Shown here: one piece after another, positions 35,908 through 44,227 of the stretch | How positions within the stretch are numbered: position 1 is the first letter of the stretch | How the letters are laid out: the number at the start of each line of letters is the position of its first letter | Program-made: the position numbers and the translations under genes | The notes under the pieces: model-generated | Database searches by the model: none | What the model saw: the letters and a program-made list of their open reading frames with translations, nothing else | Told to the model about the DNA's origin: nothing | NCBI GenBank assembly: GCA_019163375.1 | Contig: JAFLKK010000006.1 | Location: 1 to 64,000, forward strand | Source of the DNA: Paludibacter sp. | GTDB lineage: Bacteria; Bacteroidota; Bacteroidia; Bacteroidales; Paludibacteraceae | Reading direction: 5' to 3' | Length of the DNA: 64,000 nucleotides

Positions 35908-36780
35908 ATGAAAAAGAATATCCTTTTCGTTTGCCTGTTATTAAGCTTTTCGGCCACTCAAGCACAGCTCTTGTGGAAAGTGAGTGGAAACGGACTCAAG
36001 CATCCCTCCTATTTGTTTGGTACCCATCATTTAATTCCGATACAGTTTCTGGACAGCGTACCGGGCTTATACAAAGCATTTAATGCTTCGAGCGTAGTAG
36101 TTGGCGAAATGCTCACCAGCAACGTGGATGCAACTGCCAAGATACAACAAGCAGCCATGATGCCCGACCATATTAAAATGAGGGATTTGTTATCCGAAAC
36201 AGAATATGAACTGGTGGATAAAGAACTAAAATCGACCTTGAAAATAGGATTAAAGGAATTTAGTATAATGAATCCAACGCTAATAAACACCTTGTACGAA
36301 ATGGAAATATATAAAAAGCTGACCGGATTTACTGAAGATGTACAAACCGATTCCTATTTTCAGTTGGTGGCTGCCGAGCAGGACAAAAAAGTAGTGGGTC
36401 TTGAAACCGTTGAACAACAGATAAGCATATTATTTGGCAATGCAAGCTTACAACGACAAGCAGAGGTGTTGGTGGAAACTATAAAACAAAAAGACAGCGC
36501 ATTGGTTGAGCTGGTACACATGAACAAATTGTACAAAGCCGGCAAAATTGATGAACTAGTGCAACTTTCGAAGGGGAAAAACAAAAAGTCGGATATGACG
36601 CTTGAAGAATATGCGAAACTGGTGGACAATAGAAATACGGACTGGCTTATAAAACTTCCTCCATTATTTCAGGAATCATCCTGTTTTGTAGCTGTTGGTG
36701 CATTACATTTAGGTGGACAAAACGGATTGGTAAAACTTCTTCAGAAAAAGGGATATAAGGTCACTGCTGTTACCGATTAG
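35908..36780 (+). CDS. TraB/GumN-family exported protein
   Basis: 290 aa with a signal peptide (cleavage near TQA-Q, residue 19). The mature part opens with LLWKVSGNGLKHPSYLFGTHH, the family hallmark, whose first GxH motif pairs with the C-terminal SCFVAVGALHLGGQNGLVKLLQKKGYKV. These GxH motifs suggest a TIKI/TraB-type metalloprotease fold (TIKI proteins are Co/Mn-dependent); activity in bacterial members is not shown. It is monocistronic, ending at a bidirectional terminator. Confidence 0.85.
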   Translation: MKKNILFVCLLLSFSATQAQLLWKVSGNGLKHPSYLFGTHHLIPIQFLDSVPGLYKAFNASSVVVGEMLTSNVDATAKIQQAAMMPDHIKMRDLLSETEYELVDKELKSTLKIGLKEFSIMNPTLINTLYEMEIYKKLTGFTEDVQTDSYFQLVAAEQDKKVVGLETVEQQISILFGNASLQRQAEVLVETIKQKDSALVELVHMNKLYKAGKIDELVQLSKGKNKKSDMTLEEYAKLVDNRNTDWLIKLPPLFQESSCFVAVGALHLGGQNGLVKLLQKKGYKVTAVTD

Positions 36781-36818
36781 TTTAGATAAGAACATCACAC
36801 TTATTTAATAAAAACAAA

Positions 36819-36858
36819 AAGAGACACAAAGCAATTAATTGCACTTTGCGTCTCTTCT
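36819..36858. terminator. Bidirectional terminator
   Basis: AAGAGAC-CAAAG pairs with CTTTG-GTCTCTT (36819-36856) around an AT-rich inner hairpin, with an A-run on the left and pyrimidine-rich DNA on the right. It separates the convergent TraB and MBL-nuclease genes. Confidence 0.78.
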
Positions 36859-36881
36859 ATTTTTAGCTGTAAATGAAAGGC

Positions 36882-38291
36882 TTATTCATGTAATTCAAAC
36901 TCATCGCCCGCTTCGGGAATTTCTATATTGCTGAATCCGACTTTCTCTAATTCAGTTTTATAAAAAAGCTGAGTGTTGTATTCGCCATGTACCAAAAAAG
37001 TCTTTTTAACCTGACTGGCATCCTGACAGCTCAAAAATGTCATCATTTCATTATAATCACCATGACCTGAGAAGGCTTCAATTTTGGCAATTCGTGCATT
37101 TATCGGGTGAATAGTCCCAAAAATGGAGATTTCGCGCAACCCGGGTTCCTGTATGCGAGCTCCCAATGTTGCCGGAGCACAATAACCAACAATCAGAATG
37201 GTATTGTGTCGGTTCGAAATATTGTTGGCCACATGATGTTTTATACGTCCGGCCTCCATCATTCCTGAAGAAGATATAATGATACACGGCTTGTCATAAC
37301 TGTTCAGAGCTTTCGACTCTTCTAACTTTTTCACATAATGCAAAGAGTTGAATCCGAAAGGATCCGAATCGTATTTTAGTAATGCTTTTACTTCTTCATT
37401 CATGCCATCAGTGTGCATTCTAAAAATATCAGTGGCATTCACCGACAATGGACTATCAACAAATACGTCAATTTTGGGTAATCTACCCTTATTGAACAAA
37501 TCATTGAGCACGTATACTATTTCTTGCGTACGTCCAATGGCAAATGATGGGATAATTAGTTTACCCTTATTTTTCACACAGGTATCCACCACTATTTGCA
37601 ATAAATCATCCTCAATCTCTTTATCGGCAGGGTGTAAACGGTTACCGTAGGTAGACTCGGTAATCAGGTAATCGCACTGAGGGAAAGCGGTAGGCGGATG
37701 AAGAATACGGTTGTGTTGGCGACCAATATCACCTGTATAGGCCAGGTGCACTTTCTTGCCGTTTTCTAACAATTCAAGGTTCACAACAGCGCCTCCGAGC
37801 ATGTGTCCGGTGTTTGTGAATTTCACATTAATCTGGTCATTTATATAAAAACGTCGATCGAAAGCCAACGAAATAAATAGTTTCAAACTAGCTTCGGCTT
37901 CCACTTGGCTATACAACGGTTCAACGGTTGGTAAACCTTGCTTTACACGTCGCTCGTTGAAGTGCTGTACGTCTACTTCCTGAATATGAGCACTATCTGT
38001 CAACATGATAGAACACAGGTCTCGGGTAGCATTAGTACTGATAATAGAACCACGGAAACCACCTTTGTACAAGTACGGAATCAAACCTGAATGATCAATA
38101 TGTGCATGAGACAGAATTAGATAATCAATGGTTGCAGGATCAAAACCGAGGTTACGGTTCATTCCGTCTGTTTCCAACCCTTTACCCTGAAACATACCAC
38201 AATCGAGCAGAATGCGTTTTCCTTCGTTGGTAGTAATAATGTGCTTGCTGCCGGTTACTTCGCGGGCAGCTCCAATAAATTTAATTTTCAT
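36882..38291 (-). CDS. MBL-fold beta-CASP ribonuclease (YSH1/CPSF-like)
   Basis: 469 aa, cytoplasmic. The metallo-beta-lactamase core has SHAHIDHSG (HxHxDH zinc motif, about 61-69), DCGMFQG, a His in FTNTGHMLGG and an Asp in AYTGDIG. The beta-CASP region (IPSFAIGRTQEIVYVLNDL, IISSSGMMEAGRIKHH, FSGHGDY) supplies motifs A-C, and HGEY near the end is the final His. This is the mRNA 3'-end/RNA-processing nuclease family (CPSF73, RNase J relatives); no KH domains are present. Promoter box TACTTTTG on the minus strand is 49 bases upstream, overlapping the stop region of the helicase gene. Confidence 0.9.
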   Translation of the reverse strand: MKIKFIGAAREVTGSKHIITTNEGKRILLDCGMFQGKGLETDGMNRNLGFDPATIDYLILSHAHIDHSGLIPYLYKGGFRGSIISTNATRDLCSIMLTDSAHIQEVDVQHFNERRVKQGLPTVEPLYSQVEAEASLKLFISLAFDRRFYINDQINVKFTNTGHMLGGAVVNLELLENGKKVHLAYTGDIGRQHNRILHPPTAFPQCDYLITESTYGNRLHPADKEIEDDLLQIVVDTCVKNKGKLIIPSFAIGRTQEIVYVLNDLFNKGRLPKIDVFVDSPLSVNATDIFRMHTDGMNEEVKALLKYDSDPFGFNSLHYVKKLEESKALNSYDKPCIIISSSGMMEAGRIKHHVANNISNRHNTILIVGYCAPATLGARIQEPGLREISIFGTIHPINARIAKIEAFSGHGDYNEMMTFLSCQDASQVKKTFLVHGEYNTQLFYKTELEKVGFSNIEIPEAGDEFELHE

Positions 38292-38339
38292 GATATTGAT
38301 TTATTAGTTATTATGTTTTCAATAGTTATCCAATAGAAA

Positions 38340-38347
38340 CAAAAGTA
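38340..38347 (-). promoter_or_regulatory. -7 box TACTTTTG of the beta-CASP nuclease gene
   Basis: The plus strand shows CAAAAGTA, so the minus strand reads TACTTTTG. It lies directly after the helicase stop codon and 49 bases before the nuclease start. Confidence 0.45.
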
Positions 38348-39673
38348 CTACTCCGCCAATTCAATCCTCACCTTCATATTCTTTATCTTTTCATTGGCAA
38401 CCAATCGAAGTACTTCATTTACTTTCGACACTTTTATAGCTACAAATGAATAATATTCTTTTACTTCCACCATGCCCAGCTCATCTTTGGCCAGCTGTCC
38501 TTTTTTGAACATAAAGCCCACAATATCCATTTTACTCAACTTATCTTTTTTGCCTTTGCCTATATAAAGCGTTGCCCAATCGGGTTTTGGAGGCATAGAA
38601 GCCAGTGCCGGCAAAGCCATAGCAACCGGCTGTGGAGTAATAAATTCAGGCAATTCTTCTTTCTCTGTCAATAAAAGGAAAGCAGAACCTTCGGCTTCCA
38701 TACGAGCTGTACGCCCGTTGCGATGCACATATTCGTCTACCCGAACAGGAGCATCGAAATGGATAATATTTTTTATTTCCGGAATATCCAGTCCACGCGA
38801 AGCCAGATCGGTAGAAATAAAAACAGTACAACTACCGTTCCTAAATTTCGAAAGTGCACGTTCGCGGTCGGGTTGTTCCAGTTTTCCGTGAAAAAATTCA
38901 TTCGCCACTCGTCGCTCAGCCAGATAAGCACTTACTTTCTCCACCGTTTCGCGTTGATTGCAAAAAATCAAGGTAGAGTCATTGCCCAAATAACAAAGCA
39001 ACTGATAGACCAGGTCCATCTTATCGTTGTTTTTACCCTTTACTTGAAAGGTTTTAAGTCCTTTTAGTTTATTGTCTTTTTCGGAATAATCCAGTTTGAT
39101 TGGGTTTTGAATACCGGTAAAAGCAGGAATCGAAACCGCATCGGTAGCCGAAGTCAGTATCCGTTTTTTGAGGTTAGGAATGCGACTGATAATAGCTTCC
39201 ATTTGTTCGGTAAAACCCATTTCGAGCGATTTATCAAATTCGTCGAGCACCAACACCTTTATATCTGTCACATCAAAATTGCCACGCTCCACATGGTCTT
39301 GCAAACGTCCGGGAGTACCAATAAGTACAGCGGGAGGAACGGCCAAGTCGCGCTTTTCGCCATTGCTCGGACGACCGCCAAAGCAAGTATTTACCTTAAA
39401 ACCGGTACTCATGCTGCGCCAAACCTGCTCAATTTGTTGCGCCAACTCGCGAGATGGAGCCAAAATTAAAGCCTGCACCTTTGTGCATTCGGAATTCAGA
39501 CTCATAAGCACCGGCAACAGATAAGCCAATGTTTTTCCCGATCCTGTTGGCGACAAAAGAATCATATCTTTTTCTTTCTCGTTGGCATCAAGTGTGGCCA
39601 CTTGCATAGCATTCAGGGTCTCAATTCCCATGCTTTGCAGGGTATTTTCTATTTGTGTTGAATTATTTTTCAT
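38348..39673 (-). CDS. dbpA: DbpA-type DEAD-box RNA helicase
   Basis: 441 aa from the ATG at 39673; a 17-codon upstream extension was rejected because it reaches across the likely promoter. Motifs: Q motif MGIETLNAMQ, I SPTGSGKT, Ia PSRELAQQ, Ib TPGRLQDH, II VLDEFD (a DEFD variant of DEAD), III SAT, V STDLASRGLD, VI HRNGRTAR. The last 75 residues (DWATLYIGKGKKDKLSKMDI to the end) form a DbpA RNA-binding domain, which in E. coli DbpA directs the enzyme to 23S rRNA helix 92 during 50S assembly. The beta-CASP RNase gene follows in the same direction; both act on RNA. Confidence 0.9.
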   Translation of the reverse strand: MKNNSTQIENTLQSMGIETLNAMQVATLDANEKEKDMILLSPTGSGKTLAYLLPVLMSLNSECTKVQALILAPSRELAQQIEQVWRSMSTGFKVNTCFGGRPSNGEKRDLAVPPAVLIGTPGRLQDHVERGNFDVTDIKVLVLDEFDKSLEMGFTEQMEAIISRIPNLKKRILTSATDAVSIPAFTGIQNPIKLDYSEKDNKLKGLKTFQVKGKNNDKMDLVYQLLCYLGNDSTLIFCNQRETVEKVSAYLAERRVANEFFHGKLEQPDRERALSKFRNGSCTVFISTDLASRGLDIPEIKNIIHFDAPVRVDEYVHRNGRTARMEAEGSAFLLLTEKEELPEFITPQPVAMALPALASMPPKPDWATLYIGKGKKDKLSKMDIVGFMFKKGQLAKDELGMVEVKEYYSFVAIKVSKVNEVLRLVANEKIKNMKVRIELAE

Positions 39674-39924
39674 CTTGTAAAGATAGTAGAAATTTTGATG
39701 ACAATGTACAACCGGATAGATCAATAAATAGATAATCTACAAATCCACTTATAATATACCGATTGATGTTACGAGATAGCAAATCGAATTTCAGAGTATA
39801 TGTAAATTTATTATATATTAATTTTCAATTACTTACAACAAAGCTTTTCAATATACAAGTTTCAGTTTCAGCTTTTTTTTCAAAAAAACACACCGACTCT
39901 ATTTTCAGGTTCAGAAAAAAGCAT

Positions 39925-39932
39925 TACTTTTG
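39925..39932 (+). promoter_or_regulatory. Promoter -7 box TACTTTTG of the cobalamin locus
   Basis: A full TAnnTTTG match immediately upstream of the cobalamin riboswitch. Transcription is expected to start at about 39938, at the first base of the aptamer. Confidence 0.6.
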
Positions 39933-39939
39933 CAGCGCT

Positions 39940-40230
39940 TTGGTTCACTACTTCGCCGTTCCGCGGAGAGTGATTAAAAGGGAAACAGGTGTAATTCCTG
40001 TACAGTCCCGCTGCTGTAAGCTCCTTTGATAATTGACAGTTGATAATTCACAGTTGACAGTTATTAAATTAAACGTTTTGAACAACACTTTTGCCACTGG
40101 TTTTTTCAGTGAACAGTAAACAGTAAACAGTAAACAGTCCTAAAAAAACTGATAACTGATAACTGATAACTGTCAACTGATTTCGGGAAGGCGTTCAGAA
40201 ACGGGAGTAAGTCAGAAGACCTGCCGAGCA
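39940..40230 (+). ncRNA. Cobalamin (B12) riboswitch with two expanded, complementary loops
   Basis: Conserved aptamer blocks occur in order: GGTTC (39952), ATTAAAAGGGAA-AC-AGGTGTAATTCCTGTACAGTCCCGCTGCTGTAA (39972-40019, cited by position), GCCACTGG (40093-40100), GGGAAGGCG (40185-40193) and the B12 box AGTCAGAAGACCTGCC (40210-40225). It regulates the downstream BtuB/BtuG and salvage genes by binding adenosylcobalamin. Unusually, the loop before GCCACTGG and the loop before GGGAAGGCG are filled with heptamer repeats. Positions 40051-40064 are a perfect complement of 40166-40179, so the loops can pair. A later hairpin GCAAAAG/CTTTTTGC (about 40275-40297) may be the expression platform. Confidence 0.93.
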
Positions 40231-40359
40231 TAGTTAATTTCAGAAGCTTTCGAGGAAAAAGCGACGAACACATCAGCAAAAGTCATTATCTTTTTGCCTT
40301 TGTCAGGTCATTTTCGGGAGCTATTTGAGCGGTTTATTCATCGTCAAATAGTTACAACT

Positions 40360-42411
40360 GTGTTTAAAAATTCAGGTTTTCATTTTCATTCATCCATCAG
40401 ATCATTTCTGTTTTTCAGTGTTTTATTTTGTAGTTCGACGGCCGTAGCTGACGAGTTTCAAACCGATACGCTTCACACCCGCAAACTCAAAACTGTAACC
40501 GTAAACGGCCAGCGACTTCAAGTAGCTCGTGCTGCCATGCCTGTACAGATATTTGCAGAAAAAGAAATTGCCACTTTAAATGCAGTGAACATTACCGATG
40601 TAGCCAAATACTTTTCTGGCGTTATTATCAAAGACTATGGCGGCATTGGCGGTATGAAAACCGTTTCGTTGCGCGGCATGGGTGCACAATACACCGGCGT
40701 AAGCTACGATGGCACCATGATGAGCGACATCCAATCGGGACAAATCGATTTAGGTCGATTTTCGCTCGACAATATTGCCGAAATCTCATTATCCAATGGT
40801 CAACCCAATGATATATTTCAATCGGCACGTATGTTTTCGTCAGGTGGTGTGCTTTGTTTGAAAACAAAATTGCTTGATTACGACAAAAACAAATCTTTCG
40901 AAGGAAAAGCATCTTTTAAAGCCGGTTCATTTGGGTTCCTTAACCCATCGCTTTTTATTGCTAAAAATTTCGGTAAAAAATGGGCATTCAATTTATCTAC
41001 CGATGCCCAAATGGCAAATGGGAAATATACCTTTCTTCAATACTATGGTTCGTCAACAGACAATCTTTCGGCTGAACTTAAACGTTCCAATACCGACATA
41101 ACATCCATTAGATCAGAAATTAATGCTTTATACCGTATCAAAGAAAAAGAAAGTATTGCTTTGAAATCCAACTTCTTTGGCTCCGAACGAGGATTACCGG
41201 GCAGTATTACTTTCTACAATACAGACGATTCGCAGCAACGATTGAAAGACCGAACATTCTTCACGCAAATACACTACCTGAATAAAGTTTCCGACAAGTT
41301 TCAACATCAATACTTTGCTAAGTTTAATCTTTCCGACAACTATTTTACGGATATAGATTCTAAATACATTAGCACTAATGGCGTTCTGAACGATCATTAT
41401 TTGCAAAAAGAATATTATGTATCGGCATCGTTTCAGTATAAATTGCTAGAACCTTTATTTATATCAGCTTCAACAGACTGGTGGTACAACGACTTGACTA
41501 TAAATTCGAATGTCAACTTCAAAGACTTTAATTATCCTACCAGAAATACCGGATTGGCTAACTTAGCTACAAAATATCTAACCGAAAGACTAACATTAGG
41601 TGCGAATTTACTGTATACACTCACACGTGAAAACGTGCGTACAGGGGTTGCATCTCCCGATAGAGATAAACTTTCGCCTAGCGTAAGTGCATCCTACAAA
41701 TTACTAGAAGACAAAGAGTTCAGAATAAGAGCATTTTACAAGAATATCTACCGGTTACCCACGTTCAACGATCTCTATTATCAAGAAATGGGCAACAAAA
41801 ATCTTCGTCCAGAAGACGCTAACCAATACAACATTGGATTTACCTATTTAGAAACCGAAATTCCGTTTCTATCTGAGTTTATATTGTCAGCAGATGGATA
41901 TTACAATCAGGTAACTGATAAAATCATTGCCATTCCACGCGACATGTTCCATTGGAGTATGACAAATAAAGGAAATGTGAAAATAAAAGGTTTGGATGTC
42001 AATTTAAAAATGAATATCAAAGCAGGGAAATCAGACCTAATCAAAACGAAAGTGAACTACTCATTGCAAAGTGCAAAAGATGCCACTTTAGGAAGTGATA
42101 ACTTTGGTGAACAAATTCCATACACTCCGGTACATTCAGGTTCGGGTTCAATATCTTACGAGCATGGGAAATGGGAAGCGGGGTATAACATGATATTTTC
42201 GGGCGTAAGGTGGATAGGACAAATGACCGACAAAACAAACAAAATGAATGGTTATGCTATGCATTCGATCTTTGTATCAACAAGCTATAAACGTTGGAAG
42301 GTAAATGCAGAAATCATTGACTTATTCAATACTCAGTACGAGGTAGTAAAATTTTACCCCATGCCACGGCGTAATTTCAGAATTTCCCTGTCAATGGATT
42401 TAGGCAAATAA
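40360..42411 (+). CDS. btuB: BtuB-like TonB-dependent cobalamin receptor
   Basis: About 683 aa from GTG at 40360; no ATG exists near the N-terminus. From that GTG the protein starts with a signal peptide (hydrophobic FLFFSVLFCSS, cleavage after AVA-DE). An earlier TTG at 40294 would add 22 residues overlapping the riboswitch platform hairpin. The mature part has a TonB-box-like LKTVTVNGQ, the plug domain (VTDVAKYFSGVIIKDYGGIGGMKTVSLRGMG-type, cited in part) and a 22-strand barrel rich in aromatic residues, ending RRNFRISLSMDLGK with a C-terminal hydrophobic residue pattern. It imports cobalamin across the outer membrane using TonB energy. The upstream riboswitch and the following BtuG gene support this assignment. 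Confidence 0.88.
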   Translation: MFKNSGFHFHSSIRSFLFFSVLFCSSTAVADEFQTDTLHTRKLKTVTVNGQRLQVARAAMPVQIFAEKEIATLNAVNITDVAKYFSGVIIKDYGGIGGMKTVSLRGMGAQYTGVSYDGTMMSDIQSGQIDLGRFSLDNIAEISLSNGQPNDIFQSARMFSSGGVLCLKTKLLDYDKNKSFEGKASFKAGSFGFLNPSLFIAKNFGKKWAFNLSTDAQMANGKYTFLQYYGSSTDNLSAELKRSNTDITSIRSEINALYRIKEKESIALKSNFFGSERGLPGSITFYNTDDSQQRLKDRTFFTQIHYLNKVSDKFQHQYFAKFNLSDNYFTDIDSKYISTNGVLNDHYLQKEYYVSASFQYKLLEPLFISASTDWWYNDLTINSNVNFKDFNYPTRNTGLANLATKYLTERLTLGANLLYTLTRENVRTGVASPDRDKLSPSVSASYKLLEDKEFRIRAFYKNIYRLPTFNDLYYQEMGNKNLRPEDANQYNIGFTYLETEIPFLSEFILSADGYYNQVTDKIIAIPRDMFHWSMTNKGNVKIKGLDVNLKMNIKAGKSDLIKTKVNYSLQSAKDATLGSDNFGEQIPYTPVHSGSGSISYEHGKWEAGYNMIFSGVRWIGQMTDKTNKMNGYAMHSIFVSTSYKRWKVNAEIIDLFNTQYEVVKFYPMPRRNFRISLSMDLGK

Positions 42412-42454
42412 CAATCAACTCAAAAACAATAATTTAAACAATAATATTCCATTT

Positions 42455-43534
42455 ATGAAAACAACAAAAATCATTACAACTCTATTATTAACAGTACTTT
42501 CTACACCAATATTCATTTCTTGTAATTCGAAGGATGAAGCGTCATCAACAACAGAAGTTAGCACTGGAGTTTTTGTCTTAAACCAAGGGAAATACAACTC
42601 AAACAATGCTAGTTTAACTTATTATGACTTTGCCACTAGCTTTGCTTCAGCTGATTTATTCTTAGATAAAAATAACAGAGGTCTCGGTGATACCGGACAA
42701 GACATGATAAAATATGGTTCTAAAATTTATATTGCGATGTATAAATCAAGCTTAATTGAAGTCATTAATGCTCAAACAGGCGTTAGTGTGAAATCAATCC
42801 CAATGAAAAATGGTGCAGGGACTTCAAGTTCTCCCAGATCATTGACTTCTGCCAATGGTAAAGTGTACGTTGTACTTTACGATGGACATGTATCACAATT
42901 GGATACTGTTTCGTTAGCAGTGGAAAAGACAATAGCTGTAGGTGCCAATCCGGATGCGAGTGTGATTACAAACAATAAATTGTACGTTGCTAACACCGGC
43001 GGAATGGCTGCTGTGATGGATAGTACAGTTTCTGTCATCAACTTATCTACATTTACCGAAACGAAAAAAATTAAAATAAACTTGAATCCTGGCACTATTA
43101 AAGCCGACAGCTATGGTGATGTTTATGTAGCTTCAAAAGGCGACTACAATCTAATTCCCGGAAAATTCCAACGAATTGCTGCAGGAACTGATGTAGTTAC
43201 AGACATAGCTGTTGCTGTTAAGAATTTCGATATTATTGGAGACAATGCTTACATTTCGAATTTCGATTACGATGCTACCTGGCAAGCTGCCCACAAAACA
43301 ATAGCTGTGTATGATGTAAAGAACGAAAAGCTAGTCAGTGCGAATATCGTTACAACTGACATTATCAAAACACCTTATTGTATTAATGTTGATCCAACTA
43401 CAAAAAATATTTATTTAGGGGTTAGCGATTACGTGAACAATGGAAAAATGTATTGTTTTGGACAAGACGGTGCACTTAAATTTACGTTCACAACAGGATT
43501 AAACCCTACAAAAGTGGTATTTATCACAAAATAA
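42455..43534 (+). CDS. btuG: BtuG-like surface beta-propeller lipoprotein
   Basis: 359 aa. The lipoprotein signal ends at Cys23 (PIFISC-NS). The mature protein is a YncE/40-residue-repeat beta-propeller: GVFVLNQGKYN, KIYIAMYKSSLIEVINAQTGV, NGKVYVVLYDGHVSQLDT, NKLYVANTGG and SYGDVYVASKGDY are successive blades. In Bacteroides, BtuG sits on BtuB and binds B12 with extremely high affinity. This protein has the matching start motif, size and position 43 bases after btuB under the same riboswitch. I infer the function by these features; direct B12 contact residues cannot be verified here. Confidence 0.8.
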   Translation: MKTTKIITTLLLTVLSTPIFISCNSKDEASSTTEVSTGVFVLNQGKYNSNNASLTYYDFATSFASADLFLDKNNRGLGDTGQDMIKYGSKIYIAMYKSSLIEVINAQTGVSVKSIPMKNGAGTSSSPRSLTSANGKVYVVLYDGHVSQLDTVSLAVEKTIAVGANPDASVITNNKLYVANTGGMAAVMDSTVSVINLSTFTETKKIKINLNPGTIKADSYGDVYVASKGDYNLIPGKFQRIAAGTDVVTDIAVAVKNFDIIGDNAYISNFDYDATWQAAHKTIAVYDVKNEKLVSANIVTTDIIKTPYCINVDPTTKNIYLGVSDYVNNGKMYCFGQDGALKFTFTTGLNPTKVVFITK

Positions 43535-43648
43535 ATAACAAACACAGGCATTAATTTCTAAGCAAAACAAAATGCATGTATGGAATAATTGAAGATAAGA
43601 TGCTGCCATATTTTATTTTCAGTTATTCCTCTTTTAATTCAAACAAAA

Positions 43649-44164
43649 ATGAAAGGATACGTTCAAGTCTACACAGGAAACGGCAAGGGAAAAACCACTG
43701 CTGCATTGGGTTTATCAATCAGAGCTTTGGGAGCCGGAAAGAAAGTATTTATCGGGCAGTTTGCAAAGAGCAAATATTATTCTGAACTTGAAACAATTGA
43801 AAAACTGCTCAAAAATATTACTATTAAGCAATTTGGAATGGGTTGTTTCATTTTTGAAAAGCCAAAAGATGAAGATATACAAGCAGCACAAAAAGGACTG
43901 AAAGAAATTACGTCCATTATCGAATCTGATGAGTATGACGTGATTATTCTGGACGAAGCAAACATTGCAGTTCATTACAATCTAATCACTGCAGATGAGC
44001 TAATAAGTGCTATAAATAAGAGAAGCGAACGCACCGAAATTATCATTACCGGACGTTATGCTAAACAGGAAATAATGGATGTTGCCGATTTGGTCACTGA
44101 AATGAAAGAAATAAAACATTACTACCAACAAGGTGTACAAGCCAGAGTTGGGATAGAAAAATAG
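43649..44164 (+). CDS. cobO: Cob(I)yrinic acid a,c-diamide adenosyltransferase
   Basis: 171 aa from the ATG at 43649 (MKGYVQVYTGNGKGKTTAALG). A 20-codon N-terminal extension from 43589 looks spurious because the Walker A loop belongs near residue 10. The P-loop is GNGKGKTT at 10-17, Walker B-like YDVIILDEAN, then ITGRYAKQEIMDVADLVTEM. CobO/BtuR attaches the 5'-deoxyadenosyl group to cob(I)alamin and precursors, producing the riboswitch effector and the mutase cofactor. Gap to btuG about 114 bases; the start of cobQ follows a hairpin. Confidence 0.93.
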   Translation: MKGYVQVYTGNGKGKTTAALGLSIRALGAGKKVFIGQFAKSKYYSELETIEKLLKNITIKQFGMGCFIFEKPKDEDIQAAQKGLKEITSIIESDEYDVIILDEANIAVHYNLITADELISAINKRSERTEIIITGRYAKQEIMDVADLVTEMKEIKHYYQQGVQARVGIEK

Positions 44165-44170
44165 TAAATT

Positions 44171-44227
44171 TAATTCACAATGCATAATTGTGGATATGTA
44201 TTAGTATGTATTAGGCATTGTGAATTA
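44171..44227 (+). promoter_or_regulatory. Inverted repeat ending at the cobQ start codon
   Basis: TAATTCACAATGC (44171-44183) is a perfect complement of GCATTGTGAATTA (44215-44227). The right arm ends on the first base of the cobQ ATG. The loop holds a tandem 10-mer, TATGTATTAG twice (44195-44214). When paired it would bury the translation start region, so it may control cobQ translation or bind a regulator; it could also be the remnant of a simple-repeat insertion. Confidence 0.5.

Noticed and set aside
39673-39724. N-terminal extension of the DbpA-type helicase
   Set aside because: The extension crosses a near-consensus -7 sequence (TATCTTTA) and the inner ATG suits the Q-motif distance.
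43589-43651. N-terminal extension of CobO
   Set aside because: It would put the P-loop about 30 residues from the start and has no similarity to adenosyltransferases; ATG 43649 fits the family.
44171-44227. Intrinsic terminator before cobQ
   Set aside because: The loop is 31 bases long, the stem AT-rich and no T-run follows; termination directly at the start codon is unlikely.
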